In this document: piece by piece, positions 1-5,879 of the stretch
Layout: each line of letters opens with the position of its first letter
How positions within the stretch are numbered: the stretch's first letter is position 1
NCBI GenBank assembly: GCA_902797705.1
Contig: CADBTX010000131.1
Location: forward strand, 1 to 5,879
Source: an uncultured Lachnospiraceae bacterium
Lineage (GTDB): Bacteria > Bacillota > Clostridia > Lachnospirales > Lachnospiraceae
DNA: 5,879 bases
Reading direction: 5' to 3'
Notes under the pieces: generated by a model
Told to the model about the DNA's origin: nothing
Database searches by the model: none
What the model saw: the letters and a program-made list of their open reading frames with translations, nothing else
Program-made: the position numbers and the translations under genes

Positions 1-1898
1 TCATAGATTATCTCTCTCTGGTCATTATTCACGGCGTCATAATCAAGAAGGTTCTTTCTTATGCCGAAGTTATTTTCCTCTATCTTCATCTGAGCCTTTT
101 CAATGGCTCTGGTGAGCATGCCGTGCTCTATCTGCTCTCCTTCGGGAACATTCAGGGCTTCGAATACCGCCATTAGCCTGTCGGAACCGAAAAGCCTCAT
201 CAGATCGTCTTCAAGGGAGATATAGAACCTCGAAAATCCCGGATCTCCCTGTCTTCCGGAACGTCCACGGAGCTGGTTATCGATACGTCTGGACTCATGC
301 CGTTCCGTTCCTATTATCATAAGTCCGCCGGCAGCCCTGGATTCATCGTCGAGCTTTATATCGGTACCACGTCCCGCCATATTGGTGGCAATGGTAACGG
401 CCGAATGCTCTCCCGCATGGGAAACTATCTCGGCTTCCATTTCATGGAACTTTGCATTCAATACGTTATGCTTTATGCCCCGTTTTTTCAAAAGGGAGGA
501 AAGCTCCTCGGAGGCTTCAATGGTAATGGTACCCACAAGGATGGGCTGCCCTGTGGCATTTACCCTTTCGATCTCATCACAGATGGCCTTTAATTTTTCC
601 CTCTTCGTCTTAAATACCGCATCCTGCAGATCCTGCCTTATCATGGGCCTGTTGGTGGGAATGGTTATTACATCCATGCTGTAGATCTCACGGAATTCCC
701 GTTCCTCTGTAAGAGCGGTACCTGTCATGCCCGCTTTTTTATCAAACTTATTAAAGAAATTCTGGAAGGTGATGGTGGCAAGGGTCTTGCTCTCCCTCTT
801 TACCTTCACATGCTCCTTCGCCTCAATGGCCTGATGCAGTCCGTCGGAATAACGTCTTCCGGGCATTATACGTCCCGTGAACTCATCTACGATAAGGATC
901 TGATCGTCCTTTACCACATAGTCCTTATCCCTGTGCATAAGGTTATTTGCACGGAGGGCAAGTATGATACAGTGCTGTATCTCAAGGTTTTCGGGATCCG
1001 CCAGGTTTTCCAGATGGAAGAACTGCTCCACCTTCTTCACGCCCTGCTCCGTAAGGTTTACTATCTTATCCTTTTCATTGACGATAAAATCCCCTGTCTC
1101 CTCTATCTCCACACCCATGATGGCGTCCATCTTGGAGAGCTCATCGCTGCTGGCTTCGCCCCGCTGCAGCTGGTGCGCCAGTATCTCACAGGCTTCGTAC
1201 ATCTTCGTGGATTTTCCGCTCTGTCCGGAAATAATAAGAGGCGTCCGGGCTTCATCTATCAGGATGGAGTCCACCTCATCGATTATCGCGTAATGGAGAT
1301 TTCTGAGAACCAGCTGGTTCTTGTAGATCGCCATGTTGTCTCTAAGATAGTCAAATCCCAGCTCGTTATTGGTGACGTAGGTGATGTCACAGGCATAGGA
1401 CTTCTGTCTTTCCGCGCTGGTCATGCCGTTCTGTATAAGTCCTACGGAGAGTCCCAGGAATTCATGGATCTGTCCCATCTGCTCGGCATCACGCTTTGCC
1501 AGATAGTCATTTACGGTCACCACGAATACGCCCTTTTCTTCAAGGGCATTCAGATAGGCGGGAAGAGTGGCCACAAGGGTCTTACCTTCACCTGTACGCA
1601 TCTCCGCGATACGTCCCTGGTGGAGTATGATGCCGCCGATTATCTGAACAGGGAAGTGCTCCATATTCAGAACACGCCTGCCCGCTTCACGTACTGTTGC
1701 GTAAGCCTCGGGAAGGATATCGTCCAGTGTCTTCCCTTCGGAAAGCTCCTTTTTGAACTTCACGGTCTGGGCTTTTAATTCCTCGTCGCTCATGGCCGCC
1801 ATGCTGTCGCGGAATGAAAGCACCTTGTCAAGAAGGGGCTGGATCTTCTTTAATTCTCTCTCGCTATGGGTACCGAATACCTTTTCAAAAAAACTCAT
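1..1898 (-). CDS. secA: Preprotein translocase ATPase SecA (N-terminal 632 residues; 3' end outside window)
   Basis: SecA is the cytoplasmic motor ATPase that drives unfolded secretory proteins through the SecYEG channel. The frame is open from an ATG at 1898 to the left edge, giving 632 residues of a protein usually about 800-900 long; the rest of the helical scaffold and the C-terminal tail lie outside. Visible in order: Walker A MRTGEGKT (100-107), Walker B IIDEVD (205-210), DEARTP (215-220), then the preprotein cross-linking region (about 221-370), TGTA (392-395), [13 protein letters not shown] (502-514) and the arginine-finger stretch [18 protein letters not shown] (537-554). All catalytic motifs look intact. 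The start is supported by the typical SecA N-terminus [18 protein letters not shown] ribosome site (1912-1919) sits 13 nt from the ATG, which is long. It lies 72 nt after trxB and has its own predicted promoter in that gap, so it can probably be transcribed apart from trxB. Identity is near certain. Confidence 0.98.
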   Translation of the reverse strand, partial: MSFFEKVFGTHSERELKKIQPLLDKVLSFRDSMAAMSDEELKAQTVKFKKELSEGKTLDDILPEAYATVREAGRRVLNMEHFPVQIIGGIILHQGRIAEMRTGEGKTLVATLPAYLNALEEKGVFVVTVNDYLAKRDAEQMGQIHEFLGLSVGLIQNGMTSAERQKSYACDITYVTNNELGFDYLRDNMAIYKNQLVLRNLHYAIIDEVDSILIDEARTPLIISGQSGKSTKMYEACEILAHQLQRGEASSDELSKMDAIMGVEIEETGDFIVNEKDKIVNLTEQGVKKVEQFFHLENLADPENLEIQHCIILALRANNLMHRDKDYVVKDDQILIVDEFTGRIMPGRRYSDGLHQAIEAKEHVKVKRESKTLATITFQNFFNKFDKKAGMTGTALTEEREFREIYSMDVITIPTNRPMIRQDLQDAVFKTKREKLKAICDEIERVNATGQPILVGTITIEASEELSSLLKKRGIKHNVLNAKFHEMEAEIVSHAGEHSAVTIATNMAGRGTDIKLDDESRAAGGLMIIGTERHESRRIDNQLRGRSGRQGDPGFSRFYISLEDDLMRLFGSDRLMAVFEALNVPEGEQIEHGMLTRAIEKAQMKIEENNFGIRKNLLDYDAVNNDQREIIY

Positions 1899-1952
1899 AC
1901 TCTTTTGCTTTTCCTCTCCGGTTCATAAACCACAATATTTTACCAAAAGAGT
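1899..1952. repeat. Perfect 9-bp inverted repeat between the secA promoter spacer and the secA start codon
   Basis: The plus strand has ACTCTTTTG at 1899-1907 and its exact reverse complement CAAAAGAGT at 1944-1952, separated by 36 nt. One arm ends directly next to the secA ATG; the other lies between the predicted -35 and -10 boxes. In a transcript reading through from trxB the arms could pair and place the secA ribosome site (1912-1919) in the loop. In a transcript starting near 1930 only one arm would be present, so there the repeat could act only as DNA. A function is inference; the repeat itself is directly visible. Confidence 0.5.
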
Positions 1953-1965
1953 CTTTACAATTCAA
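1937..1965 (-). promoter_or_regulatory. Predicted sigma-A promoter of secA
   Basis: On the minus strand the trxB-secA gap holds TTGAAT (1960-1965, 4 of 6 to the -35 consensus) and TAAAAT (1937-1942, 5 of 6 to the -10 consensus) with an ideal 17-nt spacer. Transcription should begin near 1930, giving a leader of about 32 nt ahead of secA. This is the best promoter match I found in the window. It was found by eye and has not been scored against background. Confidence 0.6.
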
Positions 1966-1970
1966 GCCGG

Positions 1971-2873
1971 CTATTCAAGACTGCTGCACGCAGCAAGAGC
2001 CGCCACCGCACCGTCCGCAACCGCCGTTGTGAGCTGACGCACGTTCTTCTGCCTGCAGTCTCCGGCGATGAAAACTCCGCGGGTCCTGGTCTCGCAGCTT
2101 TCGGGTGAAAGGATATAGCCCTTTTCATCCAGATCCGCAACACTCCTGAAAGCCTCGTTATCCGGCTCCTGTCCTATGGCAACAAACAGACCGCTGACTT
2201 CGATCTCTTTTGTCTCACCGCTTATCTTATCCTTTACCCTTACGGCGGACAGGGTCTTGTCGCCCAAAAGTTCTTCCACAGTTGAATTCAGGACGAACTT
2301 TACGTTTTCCTTTGCCTTCACCTTTTCAGCCTCGGCAGCTCCTCCCCTGAATTCATCCCTTCTATGGATCAAGTATACCGTTCTGCAGTAATTGGAAAGG
2401 AAGAGGGCGTCGGATAAGGCCGTGTTTCCTCCTCCGCATACCGCCACATCCTTTCCGCGGAAGAAAGCACCGTCACAGGTTGCGCAGTAGGAAATCCCCT
2501 TTCCTGTAAGCTCCTCTTCCCGGTCGATTCCCATATGGCGGTTTTTGGCTCCTGTTGCTATGATCACCGCTCTGGCGCTGTATGTTCCGCCGTCGGTCTT
2601 TACTTCCTTTGTATCACCCTTGTCCTCAACGGAAAGCACGGTCTCATTTTTTAATTCAGCGCCGAAACCGGTGGCCTGCTCATAGAGGGTTGTGGCATAC
2701 TCAAATCCGGAAACATGCTTTAATCCGGGATAATTCTCTATATCCGGCGTGTTTACGATCTGTCCTCCATAGGATTTTGCTTCAAGGAGCAATACGCTCC
2801 TTCCCGCTCTTAAGGCATAGATCGCAGCTGTGAGTCCCGCGGGTCCTGCTCCTACGATAATAATATCTGTCAT
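1971..2873 (-). CDS. trxB: Thioredoxin-disulfide reductase TrxB
   Basis: This cytoplasmic flavoprotein passes electrons, normally from NADPH, through FAD and a redox-active cysteine pair to thioredoxin. The 300-residue length fits the low-molecular-weight bacterial family. In order: FAD-binding GAGPAG (8-13), the TATG-like IIATGAK (104-110), active-site CATC (130-133), second dinucleotide fold GGGNTA (147-152), the phosphate-binding HRRDEFR (170-176) that favours NADPH, and the C-terminal FAD motif IAGDC (269-273). Nothing essential is missing. The ATG at 2873 is backed by AAAGGAG (2881-2887) with 7 nt spacing, the clearest ribosome site in the window. It follows the SAM-binding protein by 54 nt with only poor promoter-like sequence between them, so co-transcription is possible. 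NADPH versus ferredoxin as electron donor cannot be settled from sequence alone, although HRR favours NADPH. Confidence 0.97.
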   Translation of the reverse strand: MTDIIIVGAGPAGLTAAIYALRAGRSVLLLEAKSYGGQIVNTPDIENYPGLKHVSGFEYATTLYEQATGFGAELKNETVLSVEDKGDTKEVKTDGGTYSARAVIIATGAKNRHMGIDREEELTGKGISYCATCDGAFFRGKDVAVCGGGNTALSDALFLSNYCRTVYLIHRRDEFRGGAAEAEKVKAKENVKFVLNSTVEELLGDKTLSAVRVKDKISGETKEIEVSGLFVAIGQEPDNEAFRSVADLDEKGYILSPESCETRTRGVFIAGDCRQKNVRQLTTAVADGAVAALAACSSLE

Positions 2874-2927
2874 GGCACTTCTCCTTTCTCTGGTGTAATG
2901 ATCCTGCGCTCTATGATCAAAGATCCT

Positions 2928-3692
2928 TTATGCTCTTGAAATAAATAACAGATTCTGCACCACATCGGGTTTTACGTCCGGGGAGCAGATAATATAACTG
3001 ACATCTTCAAAGGCATAACTCAATATATTCCGGGTCATCATCAGAGGCATGGAATCCTTCCCTGCTATGGAGGTGATGAGATTAAAGCCGTATACCCCGC
3101 CGGGAGACAGATGCTCCTTTATCAGCCTCGTCCCCTCAGGGGAAGTCAGCCCCTGGTCCGGCAGATTCGAATGATAGGCATCATTGATGATGATGTCATA
3201 CTTTTTATCCTCTGTCCTGAAATAGTCCATACCGTCGGCCAGCACTATATTGAGGCGTCCTTCGGATTCCGCCCTGAAATCCCTTTCCAGATCGTTTAAG
3301 AAAAAATACTTCCTGGCAAGCCGCACCGCCAGAGGGTTTATCTCAACCACGTCCATTATCATCTCCGGATAGTGGCTTATAACATATTTCGGAAACTGGA
3401 ATCCGGCCCCTCCCAGCATCAGGATATTCCTTGCCCCGGGCATTATATCAAACAGATTCAGGAAGCTTTTGGCATAGTCAAAGACCAGATCGTATTTCTT
3501 TTCATCGAAAAAGGAGGCAGACTCCCTTACGCCGTCAACTTCGTAAAGCCTCGCCTCTTCCCCTCTGTATGTACCGTTTCTTATAACAAATTTTCCGTAC
3601 TTGTCCTCTACGGAAAAAAAGACCTTTCCCGGTGTCTTATCGGTTTTATCATTAATGAAATCAAACATGGTCTTTTCCAAATCATGGAGCAA
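2928..3692 (-). CDS. Spermidine synthase-like SAM-binding protein (aminopropyltransferase-fold, function unresolved)
   Basis: A protein of up to 254 residues with the Rossmann methyltransferase fold used by spermidine synthases. Visible are the nucleotide loop ILMLGGAGF (90-98), the acidic strand end DVVEINP (114-120), LADGMDYF (151-158), and YDIIINDAYHS (165-175), followed by a proline/glycine turn LSPGGVYGFN (195-204). True aminopropyltransferases usually carry GGGDG and a DxxD-type pair; here the first is GGAGF and only one Asp (D171) is present, so polyamine synthesis is doubtful and methyl transfer or another role is possible. No speD or other polyamine gene is nearby. There is no signal peptide or membrane segment, so it should be cytoplasmic. 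The start is uncertain: TTG at 3692 has AGGTG (3700-3704) 7 nt upstream, while ATG at 3668 (246 residues) has GGAAA (3674-3678). It lies between rnpB and trxB. Confidence 0.8.
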   Translation of the reverse strand: MLHDLEKTMFDFINDKTDKTPGKVFFSVEDKYGKFVIRNGTYRGEEARLYEVDGVRESASFFDEKKYDLVFDYAKSFLNLFDIMPGARNILMLGGAGFQFPKYVISHYPEMIMDVVEINPLAVRLARKYFFLNDLERDFRAESEGRLNIVLADGMDYFRTEDKKYDIIINDAYHSNLPDQGLTSPEGTRLIKEHLSPGGVYGFNLITSIAGKDSMPLMMTRNILSYAFEDVSYIICSPDVKPDVVQNLLFISRA

Positions 3693-3698
3693 ATGCCT

Positions 3699-3723
3699 GC
3701 ACCTATGGTTTTTTCGAAGGTGC
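3699..3723 (-). repeat. Small hairpin upstream of the SAM-binding protein
   Basis: GCACCT and AGGTGC form a perfect 6-bp stem (3718-3723 with 3699-3704) around a 13-nt loop on the minus-strand transcript. There is no U-tract after it, so it does not look like an intrinsic terminator for rnpB. Its downstream arm contains the AGGTG that would serve a TTG start at 3692. Six base pairs is short enough to be chance. Confidence 0.25.
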
Positions 3724-3773
3724 GGTATGGAAGTCTGAACAGTTCCCGTATATTTTTGACATTGAATATAGAA

Positions 3774-4118
3774 CAGGCAGGCCTGTAAGCCGGGTTATGT
3801 CTTGGACGGTCATCTATCTAGGACCCATGTTGCCATGGGCCTCAAGCGACCCACCTGAAGACGGGACGGGCAGCCCCATGGTCTTCATTTGGTCTTGCTT
3901 CGGATAGGGCTTGCAATGCGTCAGACATTACTGCCTGACCGGTGGTCTCTTACACCGCCTTTTCACTATTACCCCAGCCCATTAAAGGGTAAGGGCTACA
4001 TACTTTCTGTTGCGCTATCCCGTGGGTTTCCCCAGCCGGCCGTTAGCCGGTATCCTGCCCTGTGAAGCCCGGACTTTCCTCCCCGTGTATTACACGCGGC
4101 GACCGCCCGGCCTGCCTG
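3774..4118 (-). ncRNA. rnpB: RNase P RNA, bacterial type A
   Basis: This is the catalytic RNA of RNase P, which removes 5' leaders from precursor tRNAs together with the RnpA protein. The limits come from helix P1: CAGGCAGGCC (4109-4118) pairs perfectly over 10 bp with GGCCTGCCTG (3774-3783), giving about 345 nt. Conserved blocks appear in the right order: GAGGAAAGTCC with the 5' half of P4 (4071-4081), AGCGCAACAGAAAG (about 4003-4016), GGTAATAGTGAAAAGGCGGTGTAAGAG (within 3939-3975; continuous block), AGATAGATGACCGTCC (3804-3819) and the 3' P4 half ACATAACCCGGCTTA (3786-3800). The GGU that pairs with the tRNA CCA end is present at 3853-3855 beside a helix GAAGAC/GTCTTC. The last block has ACAUAA where ACAGAA is usual in E. 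coli. The gene starts about 4 nt after the phosphoesterase stop, and I find neither a convincing promoter nor an intrinsic terminator. Confidence 0.97.
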
Positions 4119-4122
4119 AGAT

Positions 4123-4602
4123 CTACAAGTATGAAACGGCGCAGAAGATCTGTCCGTTCCGGTCAAATTCCATCGTCATATAGGAAGGCTGTCTGCCCTC
4201 CTGACGGGGATAGGAAAGACTCCCGGGATTCAGTACCCGGACTCCGTTTATCACTTCCTTCTTCGGCTTATGGGTATGGCCGCAGCACACGATGTCCGCA
4301 CCTCTGGCCGAAGCTTCCTCAACTATCCTGTCATAACCCATGGAAACTCCGTAACCGTGGCCGTGGGTTAAAAACACTCTGTGATCCCCTATCATGAATT
4401 CCTCTTCCCTTGGAAGATCGGAAAAATAGTCATTATTTCCGGACACAATATGGCACTCACAGCCTGCAGCTTCCCGGATATCCCGCTCCCTTCCCTCCAC
4501 GTCACCGCAGTGGATCAGCATATCAATGGGTGCAGTCCGTTTTATGCACTCCTTTAAGTTTACCATGGACCCGTGGGTATCACTGACTATCAGTATCTTC
4601 AA
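4123..4602 (-). CDS. yfcE: YfcE-family metallophosphoesterase
   Basis: A 159-residue calcineurin-like phosphoesterase of the YfcE/MJ0936 type, the length expected for the family. Members are cytoplasmic, Mn-dependent phosphodiesterases acting on small test substrates; the natural substrate is generally unknown. All metal-binding motifs are present: SDTH (7-10; D8, H10), HCGD (31-34; D34), GNND (55-58; N56), THGH (79-82; H80) and GHTH (108-111; H109, H111), then the family signature LNPGSLSYPR (124-133). The start is TTG at 4602, supported by the typical N-terminus MKILIVSDTHG. It overlaps the rdgB stop as TTGA, so translation is probably coupled. A G-rich stretch (AAGGGGATGG) lies some 10-20 nt upstream. 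The stop codon is about 4 nt from the mature rnpB 5' end. Assignment to the family is firm; the cellular role is not known. Confidence 0.93.
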   Translation of the reverse strand: MKILIVSDTHGSMVNLKECIKRTAPIDMLIHCGDVEGRERDIREAAGCECHIVSGNNDYFSDLPREEEFMIGDHRVFLTHGHGYGVSMGYDRIVEEASARGADIVCCGHTHKPKKEVINGVRVLNPGSLSYPRQEGRQPSYMTMEFDRNGQIFCAVSYL

Positions 4603-5219
4603 TCCTTATCACCATCCCCTTTATCAAGGTATGCGGCTATTTCTTTTTTTATGAGCCTCAAAGCCTTTCCCCTGTGACTTTCCTCATTCTTTATCTCAGG
4701 AGAAAGTTCTGCCGTGGTGACTCCGTATTTCGGAAGGATGAATATGGGGTCGTAGCCGAAGCCGTTCTCTCCCCTCTCATCATAGCCGATCCTTCCTTCC
4801 ATCACCCCCCGGACGGTCTCCTCCCTGCCGTCGGGGAATATGGCCGCCACGGCGCAGACAAATCTGGCGGTGCGCTTTTCATCCGGAACCCCCTCCAGCC
4901 TTTGGATCAGATTCCTGTTCTTCTCATGATAAGAGGTGTCGTGTCCCAAATACCTTGCAGACAGTATCCCAGGCTCCTTATTGAGAGCATCTATCTCCAG
5001 ACCGGAATCGTCCGAAAGAACTATGCCTCCGCACTCCTTCCAAACCGCCCTGGCCTTTATAAGGGCATTCTCCTCAAAGGTACTTCCGTTTTCTTCGGGG
5101 TCCGCTTCGATCCCGGCTTCCCTCATGGAAAGAACGGGAATATCAAAGTCTGCCATGATCTCCCGTATTTCCCTCATCTTATCCTTATTTCCGGTAGCAA
5201 ATACTATCTTCATTTCCAT
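4599..5219 (-). CDS. rdgB: ITP/XTP/dITP pyrophosphatase RdgB (HAM1 family)
   Basis: This enzyme hydrolyses non-canonical purine nucleoside triphosphates (ITP, dITP, XTP) to monophosphates plus pyrophosphate, keeping deaminated purines out of DNA and RNA. It acts in the cytoplasm, normally as a homodimer. The 206 residues match the usual 190-210. Visible motifs are ATGNKDKMREI (8-18), the STFEENALIKA segment (46-56), the metal/catalytic DDSGLEID (70-77), SARYLG (86-91), GFGYDPIF (153-160) and the C-terminal AEL...KNEESHRGKAL (170-188) that recognises the base and phosphates. No key residue is missing. Two starts are possible, ATG at 5219 and ATG at 5213 (MKIVFATGN); neither has a strong ribosome site, which suggests coupling to the upstream amidase gene 8 nt away. 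Its stop overlaps the next gene's start by 4 nt. The C-terminus (DKGDGDKD) is acidic and probably flexible. Confidence 0.96.
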   Translation of the reverse strand: MEMKIVFATGNKDKMREIREIMADFDIPVLSMREAGIEADPEENGSTFEENALIKARAVWKECGGIVLSDDSGLEIDALNKEPGILSARYLGHDTSYHEKNRNLIQRLEGVPDEKRTARFVCAVAAIFPDGREETVRGVMEGRIGYDERGENGFGYDPIFILPKYGVTTAELSPEIKNEESHRGKALRLIKKEIAAYLDKGDGDKD

Positions 5220-5227
5220 TAACCGTC

Positions 5228-5879
5228 TTACTCATTCTCATTCACAAAAGAAGCGATCTTTTCCGCAGCCTTATCCTGGTAATCCCTGCTGTTCATCTTT
5301 TCCGCCTCATATTTATTGGTAATGTACCCCAGCCTTATCCTGAAGAACGGGATCTCCGTATTTTCAGTGACTCCCGGCACTCTTTCGGTCGAGACGCCAA
5401 GATCCTGCTGACCGCAGGCTCCCGCCAGGGATGTGCAGAGCTTAGCCGCTCTGTCCTTTAATTCCGGAGTGGTATTGATCCCGACTCCGTTGGTGACACG
5501 GCTGTCAGGGTCGGCGCCTGTATGAAGGCTTATGATGAGATCGGCACTTATCTTATCCGCAAATGCCTCCCTCTCTTCCTCCGATGCATCTGTATCTTCC
5601 TTAGCAGAAAGGTACACTGCGTAATTTTTATCTCCGGAGCCTATAAGATCCTTCAGCCTTTCCGCGATAGCGGAGGTAATGTCCTTTTCCTCCACTCCAT
5701 AGACCACAGAGCCCGGATCACTGCCTCCATGACCGGCATCAACAACAATGATCCTGTCATAAACGCTGTGGGGATCCGCCACCTTTATGTATAGATTTCC
5801 CTTTGAAAACTCCATAACGGGAACGCTTATCCTGTCGGTCTTCAGTTCCACCACAGAAGTCCCGTCGGAATATCCGTAA
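5228..5879 (-). CDS. N-acetylmuramoyl-L-alanine amidase-like protein (Amidase_3 domain, 5' end outside window; atypical active site)
   Basis: The last 216 residues of a larger protein; the frame is open to the right edge, so the true start is outside (a GTG at 5854 is internal). Residues 1-40 look like beta-rich linker or a preceding domain; from about residue 43 there is an Amidase_3 fold, which in active members cleaves the amide bond between MurNAc and the peptide stem of peptidoglycan. Zinc ligands are present: VVDAGHGG (45-52; H50), a Glu in GVEEKDI (61-67), and SLHTGAD (117-123; H119). The C-terminal motif, normally LRxTxxPxxLVExGFxxN, reads TENTEIPFFRIRLGYITN (171-188): the catalytic Glu is Arg (R182), and the Arg of LR is Glu (E172). 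It may therefore be inactive or altered. By family it would act outside the membrane, but any signal or anchor lies outside the window. It is followed 8 nt later by rdgB. Confidence 0.88.
   Translation of the reverse strand, partial: YGYSDGTSVVELKTDRISVPVMEFSKGNLYIKVADPHSVYDRIIVVDAGHGGSDPGSVVYGVEEKDITSAIAERLKDLIGSGDKNYAVYLSAKEDTDASEEEREAFADKISADLIISLHTGADPDSRVTNGVGINTTPELKDRAAKLCTSLAGACGQQDLGVSTERVPGVTENTEIPFFRIRLGYITNKYEAEKMNSRDYQDKAAEKIASFVNENE

Noticed and set aside
810..1778. Long plus-strand open frame of 322 codons
   Set aside because: It lies wholly antisense to secA, resembles no protein family I know, and secA explains the sequence fully; it is a shadow frame.
1885..1926. A 13-codon upstream reading frame (ATG at 1926) overlapping the secA start
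   Set aside because: It has no ribosome site, would begin only a few nucleotides from the predicted transcript start, and is short enough to be chance.
2874..2927. Promoter-like TTGATC ... TACACC and a TGATC/GATCA inverted repeat before trxB
   Set aside because: The -10 match is only 3 of 6, and the 5-bp stem with an 11-nt loop is not above what chance gives.
3372..3788. Plus-strand open frame of 138 codons crossing the gap between rnpB and the SAM-binding protein gene
   Set aside because: It is antisense to the SAM-binding protein gene and enters rnpB; no motif or ribosome site supports it.
3841..3890. Possible loss of the GGU tRNA-CCA binding motif in RNase P RNA loop L15
   Set aside because: The GGU lies on the 3' side of the internal loop, as in E. 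coli (G292-G293-U294), and is present here at 3853-3855, so the RNA is normal in this respect.
4674..5222. Plus-strand open frame of 182 codons opposite rdgB
   Set aside because: It is antisense to an intact, motif-complete rdgB and has no recognisable domain.
5228..5854. Amidase gene starting at the GTG at 5854
   Set aside because: The frame stays open upstream to the window edge and the residues before the GTG look like protein, so the real start lies outside the window.

Overview
The window looks like core chromosome from a low-to-mid GC Firmicute, most likely class Clostridia and probably Lachnospiraceae-like. This is an inference from protein style (clostridial SecA and TrxB sequence, frequent AGG and ATA codons, TTG starts, strong AGGAG-type ribosome sites) and from a bacterial type A RNase P RNA. 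No mobile element, CRISPR array, tRNA or phage gene was seen, and every gene reads on the minus strand.

In the direction of transcription (high to low coordinates) the order is as follows. First comes the 3' part of a zinc amidase-like cell-wall protein that enters from beyond the right edge. Then come an ITP/XTP pyrophosphatase (RdgB/HAM1), a YfcE-type metallophosphoesterase, the RNase P RNA gene rnpB, a spermidine synthase-like SAM-binding protein, thioredoxin reductase TrxB, and the first 632 codons of SecA, which runs off the left edge. The first three genes are tightly packed: an 8-nt gap, then a 4-nt TTGA stop/start overlap. The mature rnpB RNA starts only about 4 nt after the phosphoesterase stop codon. 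Together these look like one operon running into rnpB. Gaps of about 81, 55 and 72 nt precede the SAM-binding protein, trxB and secA. Only the secA gap holds a convincing promoter.

The jobs are mostly housekeeping: nucleotide-pool cleansing, tRNA 5' maturation, thiol redox balance and protein export. I do not see a new multi-gene system. The points worth a second look are: (1) the amidase domain keeps its zinc ligands but has Arg where the catalytic Glu of the Amidase_3 family should be, with a matching Arg-to-Glu change ten residues earlier; (2) a perfect 9-bp inverted repeat links the secA promoter spacer to the base just before the secA start codon; (3) rnpB is squeezed directly behind a protein gene without a visible promoter or terminator; and (4) a spermidine synthase-like protein lacks part of the aminopropyltransferase active site.
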